A stretch of 64,000 nt of DNA, taken from assembly GCF_032854445.1 (NCBI RefSeq), contig NC_088300.1:40390458-40454457 (forward strand), read 5' to 3'. This DNA is from Liolophura sinensis (lineage: Eukaryota; Mollusca; Polyplacophora; Chitonida; Chitonidae). The notes under the pieces were generated by a model that was not told the origin of the DNA, did not search any database, and saw only the letters and a list, made by a program, of their open reading frames with translations. Within the stretch, counting starts at the first letter, position 1. Each line of letters opens with the position of its first letter. Positions 44,929-56,388 of this stretch are shown here, one piece after another. Made by a program: the position numbers and the translations under genes.

Positions 44929-45272
44929 GAGTGAGTGAGTGCTTGGGGTTTAACGTCCTGCTTAACAATTTTTCGGTCTTATGACGACGAAGGAATCCTT
45001 GGACTGCATGTAATGTGCCTCCTTGTTGCAAGACGAATTTCCACCGCTCTTTTATCTTGTGCTGCTTCACTGAAACGCCATACCGAAGGCAACTAAGGCG
45101 CCCCGCCCGAGCCATTATACTGATACAGGTCAACCAGTCTCTGCACTATCCCCTTCATCCTGAACGCCAAGCGATGAAGTTACAACGTCCTCTTTTAAAG
45201 TCTTAGGTGTGACTCGACCCAGGATTGACCCTGGACCTACCGCTCCCGAAACGGATTCTCGACCAACTCATT
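44929..45272 (-). mobile_element. Family-B SINE (second family), minus strand
   Basis: Begins gtgagtgagtgcttggggtt with 'taacgtcctgcttaacaatt' and 'atgacgacgaaggaatcctt', then 'gtgctgcttcactgaaacgc', 'gatacaggtcaaccagtctc', and finishes with a tRNA-like 'gattctcgaccaactca' head. Same family as 54390-54919. Confidence 0.8.
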
Positions 45273-46480
45273 CTAAAATAGAAATAATTCTTCTTCATAT
45301 TTCGAGTCTCGTCCACTATAGAAACTCTCGCGAGAATGCGATTGTTGACGAACTGTGCTATCGGGGTCTAGGTCCTGGGAATCTACTTATTAACTATTAA
45401 AACCGTCAGCTGCTCCCTGCCAGTTTTGTTGATTGTCAGCAGTTAGATTGGTAAAAAGGCTTGGACTGCTACGTGCATATGGTTGTGCATGCACATGTAT
45501 ATTATTTTGTCTAACTTATTTTGTCTAGCTTATTTCATGACAGAGTAATTTAGCTGCAGAGAAAACAACGCCATTAGCACAGTGCCCATGCAACATGTAA
45601 CTCGTGCACCAACATATCGGATTCATGTACATGTTGAGCATGCAGAACGTCGAGCCTACCGGCAGAGGAAGTCTGTCGAATAAGGCCGAGTCGCCAGCGA
45701 GGACCCAGCCATTGACGGCTGCTGGTAGTTCCTTGCCAACACGGACACCTTGACCTACTTTCGGTTACTGTACGTACCACTTTGCACACGCAACAAGCGT
45801 GATGACGTCTTAAAATGAACGCCCTCTGGTGGCTACGATGACAATCTGTGTATCTTTTTGAAAGGAAGTAATTTGTAAATGTCAACCAAAGCTTATGAGC
45901 ATGAGGGAAATATGGGTGTAGCAGGTTGCCGATGTTAAGCTCATGATACGATGCCGATCTTAATGAGTTACTATCACAAATTCCAGTACACCAAATCTTA
46001 CATTTCCGAAAACGCGTCACTCGGTCACAGGTGTGGTGAATCTGTGTGTTAATCATTTCCTGGTCTGGTAGTTACAACACACCGAATTTGAACCGTGACT
46101 TCGAATGTGAGCGCTGAAGAGACATGTGTTGTGATAACTGTAAAGGTAAAAGCCATTGTTTCGTCGCTTTTCAAATCGCATGTATAATTTTAGTAGACCT
46201 ATCACATAGGATGACATATATAGCTTAGTGACAAACATGAAAGAATTAAGTGTCAATAGTCATCTTCTCACATACATGCAAACAAAACAAGTATGAATCT
46301 TAGCTGCTTCGTTGAAGACATTGTTTATATTATATTTTATAATTATCAATCCTTCGTATAATTTTTGTTTTGGGTCTGATGAGTGATTATTGTCATTTTA
46401 TTTAGAGTTCATTGTATTTTACATGTACCAATATGTAGGCGGCCAACATTTACAGAATATGGTTTGTTGTTGTTGTATAG

Positions 46481-46891
46481 GGTGGTGGAGATGAATACGA
46501 CTGGGGATCTGAACATTTGTTGGGGGTTACTTCCCTCCTGGACGCCGGCTGACCTACCATTGTCCCCTGACCCACACAATGACTGTCCACAGCTGGAGAC
46601 ATACCGGTACATCAAGAAGACAGTACCATGTCCTCCACCCACCAAACCCTGTCTGTTCTGGGCTGCAGCCAACAACAGCATATTAAGTAGTGGGGACATT
46701 CAGCTGGTGACTTCTGTCTGTGGCATTCCCAACATTTCCGAATGCAGTAATTACCCCCGACTTAACCCATCCCTTATCGAGGAATCCCTGTGTACCCCTG
46801 TGTGCCTTGCTTTGGTTGTCAGCTTAAGTTTGCTCCTGATAGGTGTGCCCCTTGTGATTGTGGGTTATTGTTCATTCAAAGGTCGGAAAAG
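46481..46891 (+). CDS. Membrane protein exon a: ectodomain end and TM segment
   Basis: Donor AAAAG|GTAACT. Encodes the Cys-containing ectodomain part and the transmembrane helix; ends after GRK. Splicing is supported by the frame reaching a stop just past the donor. Confidence 0.78.
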
Positions 46892-49800
46892 GTAACTTTC
46901 TATTCTCTGTGCTCTACATTTGTTTGTATTACTGTAATTCCTTGTGAAGTCTAGGGCATACAGGACATCAATCAGCATATACCTGTAGACACTGACATAG
47001 GCCTACCCAGGCAAATTAGCACATTAACCTTTGGCAGTAAAAATGTTTACTGATATTCACAATATATGTAATGCTTAATTTATAACTGTAACTTGTTGAC
47101 TGACAATTACTCTGAAAATTACTTGTACTTCAATGTCTACAGTGAGCCATTCAGTTGTTGTGTAGGCCTACGGTAACCTGTAACAACTTGTGGACTGACA
47201 GTTACTTTAACTTCAATGTCTACAATGGGTCACCCAGTTGTGTGTGGCCCACATCGTTGTTGTGTAGGCCTACGGTAACCTGTAACTAAATTTGACTACT
47301 TTTAGACTTGTAATTTTTAAGTCCTAATTTGCATGCTAGAAGAGCAGTATATGTTGATCCTAGTTTATATTCTTTTTATGACTTGGAATGGGTGGTTTGT
47401 ACATAGATATGGAGATAGGATCGATGCCAGAGCATTTGTTTAACAGGTTACACGATTTAGACTATCGGAACTGGTGGCTATTTACTGCACATCACAGATT
47501 CAGTTCACTTTCAAGGTAATGCAACCATTAAATAGACACATGCACAATCGTATTCCTAGTGTCACACTCGTGGAAGGTTCAGACTTTGGCTGTACAGTTT
47601 GGTGATACTGTGACACCACATGTACTGGTAAGTGGTGTTGGCATGTAGGTGTGAGTTTGCTCATTTCTGTTCAAAACTGCTATGTGTATGTATCATGTCA
47701 GTGATGTTAACCTGAAAGGGTAGGGCCTACATTTTTGTGTCCAAATAAATAGTATAATCTATGTCCTGTTTAAAAGTAGTATCGTTGAACATTTCTAGAA
47801 TATGCTTACACAATCACTAAAATACATGAAAACAGTAATGCATCTGACAAGACTGAAGGTATACTTATTTATGCCATACAGAAGAAAATGTCACAAGGAT
47901 GAGGCTGATTAGTGGAGAAAACCAAGCTGAGGAAATCATTGCACATTGCCACTTAGCCGCCTACCTGACAAAATTGCAGTGGTGATATAAAAACATAGGG
48001 AACTGATTGATTCACTCTTGGAGTAAACATCAAGCAGGAATGCATGGACAGACAGGCTTTCAGTGTTTCATCATTTACCTTTCCCATCATGCATCCACTA
48101 TAGATGTGTGCAGCATTTTTGCTGCGTGTAAAAACACTTATGTATTTGTAATGTTATATATCACTTCAGTGTGGTGTATTTCGTTGATTTATCTGTTTAC
48201 AGGAGCCCAAGTGAATCATGCTGCACAGGGGTTTGCATTTGTGTTGATAGAGTTGTCATAAGAAAGACTGGCCTGAACAGAAGTGAGTCCTGCTCCCCAG
48301 CTATGGCCGAGAGTTGGAGCAAACCTGAGATAAATGTTACAGGTCTCAGTAACGATGGATATGTCAATGAAGAAGTCCTTCTTGATTGGCAGATGGTTAG
48401 TATAACTGTTTAATAACAAGATTATTTCTCTCTGTGCCCAGTAATCAGTGTAGAACATTGCCGACCTATAGAAGTTGGTTTTCTAAAATCGACCTGGTCA
48501 GAGGCATGTATGCATTACGGCTCAAACTGCATGAACGACTTCAGCAAGCGCAAATCATGTGCAAGACATTTCCTAAATAAAAGGCTGTTTAAAATGAGCT
48601 TTGTCTATGGCTATCTAAAAGACCAGAGGTTTGGGAGGCAAGGCAGGCCCTAGACTCTGCCCATTGGACTGGGATAGTTGTTCAGTCCCAACAACATATC
48701 ATCTTCCATTGCTGCTGTAGTTTGTATTTTATTACCTGAGAGTCAACCATGTAGGCTGATGTTAGCCAATTTGGCAAAATTGTTATTTTCATGAACATGG
48801 TTGAGATGTGTCCTTGGTATCTTTTAAATGACAATAGGCAGAAGTATGTCATAGGCAATAGCAAAGCTATGGTATGAAAATTGTCTCCAAGAGTGGGACT
48901 TGTCGTTTTCACTTTTTTTCTGAAAACAACTGAAGCCCCCCCCCCCCCCCCCCCACCCACCCGCCCCTCTCTTGTGGCTAATATTTTAATTCAAATCGCC
49001 AATAGGCCTACTTGTATTTAAGCCTACAGCGTGCAAATTAAGCTACTTTATTAATGCATGATATGTACCTGAGATGGTATGTACACAGTATTATAATTCT
49101 GGTAACGAGAATCCAACCTACACACATAACAAGTCAGCTTCAAAGATGTACTGCTTGGTTAAAGCTCAGTCTTAGTTAGCAAATTTTGTAGATTCTAGTG
49201 CTCTCACTGTTCATAGGCTCGCTGATTACAGTAATCCACCAATGACATTCATGTGTAGTGCTGTCACTGTTCATAGGCTCACTGATTACAGTAATCCGCC
49301 AATGACATTCATGTGTAGTGCTGTCACTGTTCATAGGCTGGCTGATTACAGGAACCCGCCAATAACATTCATGTGTAGTGCTGTCACTGTTCATAGGCTG
49401 GCTGATTACAGGAACCCGTCAATGACATTCATGTGCACAACATTAACTCGTCTTCCGCCAATATAGTATGCCATTTTGCGCATGTACACCATGTGTGTTA
49501 AAAGTTTGCCAGTAACTTGCCAAAGGTTGGTGGTTTACCATGGAGACTCTTCCACACATAATGATTGACCAACATAGTTTAAGCGAAAAATTCAGTTCTT
49601 TGGTGGATTTGGAATGAAACTGAATAGATTAGAAGATAGTGATAGTGACTTCACTAAAAAGCATGCATTGATTGATTTGTATAGTGCTGCAACTATCATC
49701 TCATGGACATCTTATGTTACTGACTGTAGTTCTCACAAAGTGAGTAAGACGCCATATTGCTTTGGTGTTGTGTAATTGCTAGATCATTGCTACTGTAGGT

Positions 49801-50674
49801 ATGTATGTTGGAGGAGATAATAAATGGACAGCATTATTGGACATATGTTTGGATCTGTTTTTTTTGCTGTACCTAGAGGCATTCTATCCACTACTAAGCA
49901 ACAACCTACATAATTAGGCAGGTGAACTGCCTGCAGACAATCTCTGATTGATCAAAGTGTGAAAAATACTCTTATGGTCAAATGATGCCAGATATGTCAC
50001 TGTGTTGTGAATTACATGAAAGGGGGGATAACTTTTATGACAGATGTAATTGAGATCATCACTAGGGGATGTGAGAGAAATCTTTATTTCTTTATTGAGG
50101 AATTTTTCACATTATGAGTACACATGCGTGGTGGTAAATGTACATTATGGTTCGAGGGAAAACTGATGTGCCAGGGATAAACCAGTAACACTTGGCAAGT
50201 GACAAACAGAATTTTCCTGCTGGTGACGTGCACATTATTGGTGTGTGACAACAAACGTCAAACTGTTCAAACAGCCTCACAAGCATCGTGGCTTACTTAC
50301 AGTTATCAAAGTTTCACAGCTTGCTATCTTGATTGATTTATCTTGGGCTTTCTGTTTCGTCAACCCTTTAAAAACTGACCACCATGTGACATATAAGTGA
50401 AAAACTCTTGGAGTGTGGCATTAAACATACATTGTGTAAGTGTGGTCATTTTGTCTGCAACATTCACCTACAGATGTTTCTTTCTACTACCTAGGAAAGA
50501 GTGGAGTACTGTAATTCTGAAGACAAAGACCTTGACAGTGGCATTGTTCCCAATGCTGAGCTGAAGCCGGATGAATCCATGGAGGAAAATGGTGATGTGT
50601 TTAGTGAAACACCGCCCAGCTCCCGATGTGGTAACCATGACCTCTCCACCCAGAACATATTATCCGACTGTTAA
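46481..50674 (+). CDS. Unrecognised single-pass type I membrane protein, three 3' exons
   Basis: Exons 46481-46891, 48203-48395 and 50495-50674 join in frame (phases 2 and 0) and end in TAA, giving ~260 residues. The first exon follows acceptor ttgttgttgttgtatag and starts in the third base of a codon, so the signal peptide is probably upstream and unseen; the ATG at 46491 is unlikely to be the start. The ectodomain part has eight cysteines (ICWG, DC, PC, KPC, VC, EC, LC, VC) and N-glycosylation sites (NTT, NNS, NIS). TM: CLALVVSLSLLLIGVPLVIV then GYC, followed by basic KGRKR. The cytoplasmic tail of ~125 residues holds GYVNEE, a YxN motif of Grb2-SH2 type, and acidic NSEDKDLDSGIVPN. A cytokine/TNF-type receptor is possible, but I do not recognise a family. 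Confidence 0.75.
48203..48395 (+). CDS. Membrane protein exon b: juxtamembrane tail
   Basis: Acceptor gatttatctgtttacag, donor ATG|GTTAGT. Encodes SPSESCCTGVCICVDRVVIR, close to the membrane with clustered Cys that could be palmitoylated (inference), then GLSNDGYVNEEVLLDWQM. Confidence 0.78.
48936..48954. repeat. Poly-C run (19 nt)
   Basis: Homopolymer C tract in an intron, followed by acccacccg. Length is liable to sequencing error. Confidence 0.85.
49193..49435. repeat. 60-bp tandem repeat, four copies
   Basis: Unit gtgctgtcactgttcatagg, ctggctgattacaggaaccc, gccaatgacattcatgtgta, 60 bp. Intronic. Open frames on both strands result from the period being divisible by three. Confidence 0.93.
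50379..50432 (+). mobile_element. Family-A SINE, decayed 3' end
   Basis: 'gaccaccatgtgacatataa' and 'gtgaaaaactcttggagtgt' resemble the SINE 3' region; no A-rich tail of the usual form. Confidence 0.4.
50495..50674 (+). CDS. Membrane protein exon c: C-terminal tail
   Basis: Acceptor tttctactacctag; 59 codons plus TAA. Encodes ERVEYCNSEDKDLDSGIVPN, then acidic and Ser/Pro-rich sequence ending NILSDC. Confidence 0.78.
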   Translation, partial: ERVEYCNSEDKDLDSGIVPNAELKPDESMEENGDVFSETPPSSRCGNHDLSTQNILSDC

Positions 50675-51572
50675 ATTGAATCTCTCTATGCAACTTCTGA
50701 TGATGTCTTTCCACGTTCAACATCTGTTTCATGCAATAATTTGCTACTCATCTGGCGTGTGATCTTGCAGATTTCTTCGGTGTAGAACATTTTCCTTTCA
50801 TCTTGAATGTGCCTTTTTTGTACATGCCTTTTGTACAAGTACATGATGTATCCATGTGCAGATTGTTCATTTGGAAGAAATTCCTGACATGTTACACCAT
50901 GGAACAGAGACAAGATACTGAAATCATCGTTTTTTGCATATAAAGTGTTGTTAATATTGAAGCTGGTCTTCCATTTCAAACCAGCCAAAATTTGTTCAGG
51001 ATAAAATAGCTCAAGTACTTTTTTTTCATTGATTGTGCTGTAATTCTTGCAAAAAAGTTAAGCTTGCTTCAATTCCATATTACCTCTTGGTACACTATTT
51101 TCAAATTCCCTGCATTTGTTTTTCTCCATATTCGAAAGAAGATAAACTAAACAAATGCAACAGGCACTAAACAAAGCAATCAGCGTAATGCTAGTTATCT
51201 CAAGAACTCGCTTATTGTGAACTAAAGGCTGTAGGCTATGTAAGGCATATACTTATGTCATCAAAGGACCCTCTCACTGGTGTTGTGACATCATTTTATG
51301 TATTTATATGAAATACTTTACTAATATTTTGATTTTGTGGCTTATATTCAATTTACATAATTTATGAATTTATTTTCTTTATTCATGCATTGGCTCTGTC
51401 AACTGAAGTTTAAATTTCAGTGATTTTTTTTATACATATGTATTAAACTCCCTGGTGTTTAAGTGAAGAAATTCATATCCCTGTTATGTATGATAAGTTA
51501 GTTTGATCTTCTTTCTGTTTTGTTAATTGTAAGCAAGATAAAGCTCAATCATTTTGTTCAAATTTGTGATAT

Positions 51573-51607
51573 AATAAAGTATATATCAATATCAAAAAAA
51601 AAAAAAA
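51573..51607 (+). terminator. Candidate polyadenylation signal of the membrane-protein gene
   Basis: AATAAA at 51573-51578, ~900 bp after the stop codon, followed ~16 bp later by a genomic A-run (51594-51607). The 3' UTR 50675-51590 is AT-rich with no other frame of note. The A-run could promote internal oligo-dT priming. Confidence 0.55.
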
Positions 51608-51730
51608 TATATCAAAATAAAATTAAGCAAAATATACTGACTTCATGTACAGGCCTAGCTCAGTGCTGATAAGCGGTCCCCACATTGGTAAACTGAGAAA
51701 AGGAACATTTAGGAGATTATGGTTTTGAAG

Positions 51731-51746
51731 CCCCCCCCCCCCCCCC
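51731..51746. repeat. Poly-C run (16 nt)
   Basis: Homopolymer C tract ~140 bp beyond the candidate poly(A) site. Confidence 0.85.
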
Positions 51747-51762
51747 AAAAATGATTATAGTA

Positions 51763-51845
51763 TAATTTATGATTTTTGAGGATATGCCTCGTAATAACCT
51801 CTCTAATTTATGATTTTTGAGGATATGCCTCGTAATAACCTCTCT
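51763..51845. repeat. 41-bp direct duplication
   Basis: taatttatgatttttgagga plus tatgcctcgtaataacctct c is present twice head-to-tail, identical. Confidence 0.93.
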
Positions 51846-52496
51846 ATTTTGTAATACATGCATATTCCGTCAATGGTTGTTAATGGTAGGAAATTACCTA
51901 ATCTATGATATTCATAGCAACACGGGACCTTCTTTAATGTATTTAATGTAACTTTAATGATGCTTATGTATACGTAAGCTGCCTGACAACCGAATGCAAG
52001 TTTTAAAACATCCTTTTGTACTCTGTAAGGTCAAGTTTGAGTTTCATGCTCTTTTGTTAGGTGTAATTTTTAATGAAGTTAAAGCCATTTTGGTCAGACT
52101 TAAACTGTAGGCATGGCATCGTGTTTTGTTCATTGATACTAAAGTCAAGACAGACCAACATAGTAGATGCTTGTATTGCATATTAAGTTCTAATTTAATG
52201 CTTCATTTTCATGTTATGTACATGTATTTGTTGAAAATTGTGGTTGATATTATGAAACTGTCGAAAGAGCATACTGACTGAGCAGTATGACAAGCTCTTA
52301 GTGTTTGCAGGATGCTTTTTATTGTAGCTTTGTTCATCGGAGCATATTTATGACATTGATCAATCTCTAATTTATTGATTATAGGGACTTATGGGTTATG
52401 GTTGTAGAAACTATGGTTGTAGAGCCAAGTTAACTGTTTTGTTTAGCACATTAATGCTCATAAAACTTTCTTCTGTACATTTATGTCAGGCTAGTT

Positions 52497-52926
52497 AGTC
52501 TGATGGGTGCACTAACTGGCGTTGTAATTAGTCTGATGGGTGCTCATATTAGCGTTATAATTAGACTGATGGGTGCTCATACTGGCGTTGTAATTAGTCT
52601 GATGGGTGCTCATACTGGCGTTGTCATTAAACTGATGGGTGTTCATACTGGTGTTGTAATTAGACTGATGGGTGCTCATACTAGCGTTGTCATTAGTCTG
52701 GTGGGTGCTCATATTAGCGTTATAATTAGACTGATGGTTGCTCATACTGGCGTTGTAATTGGACTGATAGGTGCTCATGCTGTTGTCATTAGACTGATGG
52801 GTGCTCATATTAGCGTTATAATTAGGCTGATGGGTGCTCATACTGGCGTTGTAATTGGACTGATAGGTGCTCATGCTGTTGTCATTAGACTGATGGGTGC
52901 TCATACTGGTGTTGTAATTAGACAGA
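52497..52926. repeat. 33-bp minisatellite (~13 units)
   Basis: Unit ctgatgggtgctcatactgg plus cgttgtaattaga, 33 bp, with a few 27-bp variants. Gives 11-residue repeats (LMGAHTGVVIR) in a 168-codon plus frame and a similar minus frame; both are judged artefacts. Confidence 0.93.
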
Positions 52927-52929
52927 CGG

Positions 52930-53880
52930 GTGCAAAAAAGCCACACACGACGAAAATGAGACAAACCACCTGGGCACTACACATTCATGTACCTGACACT
53001 GACTGGTGACTTTGTATGTTTGGTAGTTTTATAGAAATTGTTGAACATTGGTAAACACTTGGGTCTTGGGGAGGGTTTACTGGTCATGTAGGGAAAACCT
53101 GAGCCATAATGTTTTGTTTTTTCTTTCTTTATGTTTTAGAGATCTATTTTTATATCAGTTTTTTTTGTCATCTGAATGTACATTTACAATTTTAAGACTT
53201 CCAATGCTGGTGTAATATTGTGAGAGACTGTAGGGGAGTGTACATATAGCTTTGTTAGATGAACAATTAAAAATTATTCAAGAATTGTTTTGAATCACTT
53301 GTGCCGGCTTATCACAAAGGGTTCTTCTTTGGGCAATACAAACAGATATGAAAAAGCCTGATAGCATTTTCAGTATGCGTGTTTGGAGTTTAGAATTTGA
53401 ACACTTTTGTGGTGAAAGGCCAAAATAGTCCAACTTTGTCATGCGAATTGTGAAAAATGTTGGGCAATTGTTGTTGACATTAATTTACTAATCTCTTATC
53501 TCACCGTGTTCCAGAGGCATAAATGGTACGTCTTTCCTGTAGAAACTTATGAAGTTCAAAAATGATCAGCTCCTCAGTTTTCGCCATGTTTTGTCTACTT
53601 TTTTCAGATGACTATGTTAGAGTACCAGGGTACATGAAAATGTGATCAAAACTAGTTGCCTCACATTTTTGACAGGTCACATGACCTGTGACCTTACATG
53701 ACCTTACAGAAGAACTCATTTTACCTTAAGAAGTGAAAGAGTTCAACTCAAAGCTCCCCTGTTGGCATGATCTTGGGCTTGAGAAATCCAGGTCTCGGGG
53801 TGAGATATGCAACACACGATTCAGCAAATTACATGCATTTTATGCAAGTCTTTGAGTCAGCAGGGGCCAATTTCACAAAG
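52930..53880. other. Non-coding, nothing recognised
   Basis: AT-rich; includes a short tandem of 'tgacctgtgaccttacatga'-like phrases near 53685-53710. Confidence 0.35.
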
Positions 53881-53888
53881 TCAATTTT

Positions 53889-54034
53889 GACTTATTTATT
53901 TATTAATTTGATTGGTGTTTATGCCGTACTCAAGAATATTTCACTAATATGACGGTGGCCAGCATTATGTTGGGAGGAAACTTGGCAGAGCCCAGGGGAA
54001 TCCCACGACAATCCGCATGTTGCTGCCAGACCAA
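53889..54034 (-). mobile_element. Family-A SINE, minus strand, partial
   Basis: 'tttgattggtgtttatgccg', 'tactcaagaatatttcacta', 'cagcattatgttgggaggaa' and 'cgacaatccgcatgttgctg'. Followed by a return of the upstream flank phrase 'ccaattttgacttaagtcaa' (compare 'ccaatttcacaaagtcaatt' before it). Confidence 0.88.
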
Positions 54035-54389
54035 TTTTGACTTAAGTCAACCTTTTAAACCTCTTCAAATTTACTTAATTTTCTGGAACAAGAAGTTGAA
54101 ATTTGGACTCGTTTGTCTTATAATAATATTGATGAGATGGACAAAATTTCATTTCTAATACAAAAAAGTAAGCTTTAAGGTTGTATTTTGGCCCCTGAAA
54201 CTTTACGTGAGCTTAGTTTCAATTCAAAAACTTAATAAACAAATATGCGCAAAAACTAGAAGGAATCAGAATCCTTGCTTGTGGTCAAAGTTTTCAGTGT
54301 TGTATCATAGTCATATATCGCAGTGTGTCTTGGTTTGTCCCATGTTTGGTCCATTATACGCCCTCTAAGCTTTATGTCTGACATCCCGG

Positions 54390-54919
54390 CCCTGATTGCT
54401 GAGTTGGTAGAGCGTCATAGATCCAGGGTCAAACCTGGGTCGGGTCATACCTATGACCTAACGTTCAGCATTAAGGGGATAGTGCAACGACTGGTTGACC
54501 CATATCAGTGTAATGGTTCATGTGGGGTGACTTACTTGCCTTCAGCCTCTCCGGCCGTACCTGGGAGGGTGACTTACTTGCCTTCAGCCTCTCCAGCCGT
54601 ACCTGGGAGGGTCTTCCAGCAACCTGCAGATGGTTGTGGGTTCCCCTGGGCTGTGCCCGGTTTCCTCCCACCATAATGCTGGCCGTCGTCATATAAATGA
54701 AATATTCTTGAGTACGGCGTAAAACACCAATCAAATAAATAAATAAATAAATAAATACTTGCCTTCAGCACGTCGTCTCAGTGAAGCAGCACTAGATGAA
54801 AGAGCGATGCAAATTCGCAACAAGGAGGCACATTACATGCATTCTAAGGACTCCTTCGTGGTCGTATGACTTGAAAAATATGTCAAGTACGACGTTAAAC
54901 CCTACGCATGCAATCACTC
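54390..54919 (+). mobile_element. Family-B SINE interrupted by a family-A SINE
   Basis: The tRNA-like head (gattgctgagttggtagagc, then 'ccagggtcaaacctgggtcg') runs through 'agtgcaacgactggttgacc' to 54546. It resumes at 54770 with 'cgtcgtctcagtgaagcagc', 'aaggaggcacattacatgca', 'actccttcgtggtcgtatga' and 'gtacgacgttaaacc'. The two halves join as one element once the insertion is removed. Confidence 0.88.
54547..54756 (+). mobile_element. Family-A SINE nested in a family-B SINE
   Basis: Starts ctctccggccgtacctggga (5'-truncated) and ends in (AAAT)n. Flanked by a perfect 13-bp target-site duplication, acttgccttcagc, at 54534-54546 and 54757-54769. A third copy at 54576-54588 comes from a 42-bp tandem duplication across the left junction. 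Confidence 0.92.
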
Positions 54920-55170
54920 TCTATATCTGACAAAAAACGTAAAAAAATTATGCGAAAATCAGATGAAAAAGCATGAAAACGTTTTTACAATTTTTCGACT
55001 GTTTCTTTCAAGAGAAAAAATTATTTGAAAATGTATTTTAAGATGGGTATTTGGATCAACCTCTTGGTATATATCGTCTTTGCATAATAATGTAACAAAA
55101 GTAAGGATATGATTCATATCTACCAAATTTATTTGATCGTGTAGCGGATTTTTCTATGACTCGTGTAAAG

Positions 55171-55357
55171 TCTAGCTCATGCTGGCTTCCTCTCCGGTCG
55201 TAAGTGGGAAGGTCCGGCAGCAACCTGCGGATGGTCGTGGGTTTCCCCAGGTCTCTGCCCGGTTTTCTCCCACCAAAATGCTGGTCGCCGTGAAAATATG
55301 TGAAATATTCTTGAGCATGGTGTAAAACACTAATCAAATGAATAAATAAATAAATGA
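55171..55357 (+). mobile_element. Family-A SINE, lacking the head
   Basis: 'tctagctcatgctggcttcc', 'ggtccggcagcaacctgcgg', 'accaaaatgctggtcgccgt', 'gtaaaacactaatcaaatga' and AAATAAATAAAT. Confidence 0.9.
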
Positions 55358-56185
55358 CTAGTCTACGTGGGAAATCAGGAGTAATCAAGTGCTGCTGTGT
55401 CTGGAGAAACTCTCCTGGATCTCTGTAGACAAGCACACTATTAGAAACCATATGTCAGAGAACTGAATAATTCTCTTGAATACCGTTGTGATCTTGTTGA
55501 TTTTTATAATCCGAATAGTATGATTACACTCCTCAATTGCCCAGGATCTTTCGGTAGCTGGAAACACCGCTATATGTGGGTAAAGCCCCGTCCAGGTTAT
55601 CCAAAACATCGTTCAACTTTAAGATAGCTCAGCATTGTTTTTTTTTTTACCAAACTTTAGATAAATTGGAGAGAAATTTTCATCTTTCCTTCCAATGCAT
55701 GAAACACAATGACGAGCAACTGGAAAAATTAGTTAAAATCAATCATTTGTGAAAGCCCATTTGTATGACAGGGTCTTTTACAGATTTTAAAAGTCACGCT
55801 TATTAAGTTATAGGGGCATGAAATTCTGTTCGGTTTGCAGTTACTCATATTGCTTACATATTCGTCTGTCGATTTACCACAAGCATTATGTGCATCAGTT
55901 ATTTCTAAGAGCCGCATGGAACTGATATTCATTGGTAATACCAACCAGCTGTATTACCTCCCTTCATACAATGGCAAGTAACTGCAACTGGCTTATAAAT
56001 GGAGCACATTTTGAGGTGCGGTTTGGCATCTCCCGTGGCCGAGCAAAACCTTGCCAAATGTGAGTGTGAGAGCAATATTTAACTGTATTAAGTTGGGTTA
56101 TGTTTTCTTTGCATACTTGTGCTTTCTTAGTACAAATTATTATGCCGTGGAGCTGCATGGGCATACGATTCGTGAAGCCTTTAAT
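55358..56185. other. Non-coding, nothing recognised
   Basis: Short frames only, no domain or repeat noted. Confidence 0.35.
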
Positions 56186-56189
56186 CCAG

Positions 56190-56388
56190 CAAGTCACCAA
56201 TGCGCTCGCTATGAGTGCAAGTCCAGCTCATGCTGGATTTCTCTGAGGTCTGTTAGCAACTTGCGGATGCTCGTGGGCTTCCTCCCGAGCTGTGTCCGTT
56301 TTCCTCCCACTATAATGCTGGCTGCCGTCGTGTAAGTTAAATATTCTTGAGTGCAGCGTGAAACACCAATCAGATCAATAAATTCAAT
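56190..56388 (+). mobile_element. Family-A SINE, nearly complete but older
   Basis: 'agtcaccaatgcgctcgcta', 'gtgcaagtccagctcatgct', 'cccactataatgctggctgc' and 'cagcgtgaaacaccaatcag'; several substitutions and a deletion after 'ttctctgagg'. Confidence 0.88.

Larger units (their letters stand above)
42023..46480. other. Intergenic region between divergent genes
   Basis: Should contain the VWDE-like promoter (minus strand) and the missing 5' exons of the 46.5-kb gene (plus strand). Holds a C13 run (42994-43006), two family-A SINE pieces and one family-B SINE. The 160-codon minus frame at 45574-46056 has no recognisable domain. Confidence 0.4.

Noticed and set aside
45574-46056. 160-codon minus-strand frame
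   Set aside because: No recognisable motif, no splice context, and its composition is irregular; likely a chance frame.
52503-53009. 168-codon plus frame and 150-codon minus frame of 11-residue repeats
   Set aside because: Products of the 33-bp minisatellite beyond the poly(A) site of the neighbouring gene; no splice or domain evidence.
54390-54460. Functional tRNA gene
   Set aside because: The tRNA-like head is followed directly by the family-B SINE body, so it is the SINE promoter and not a tRNA gene.
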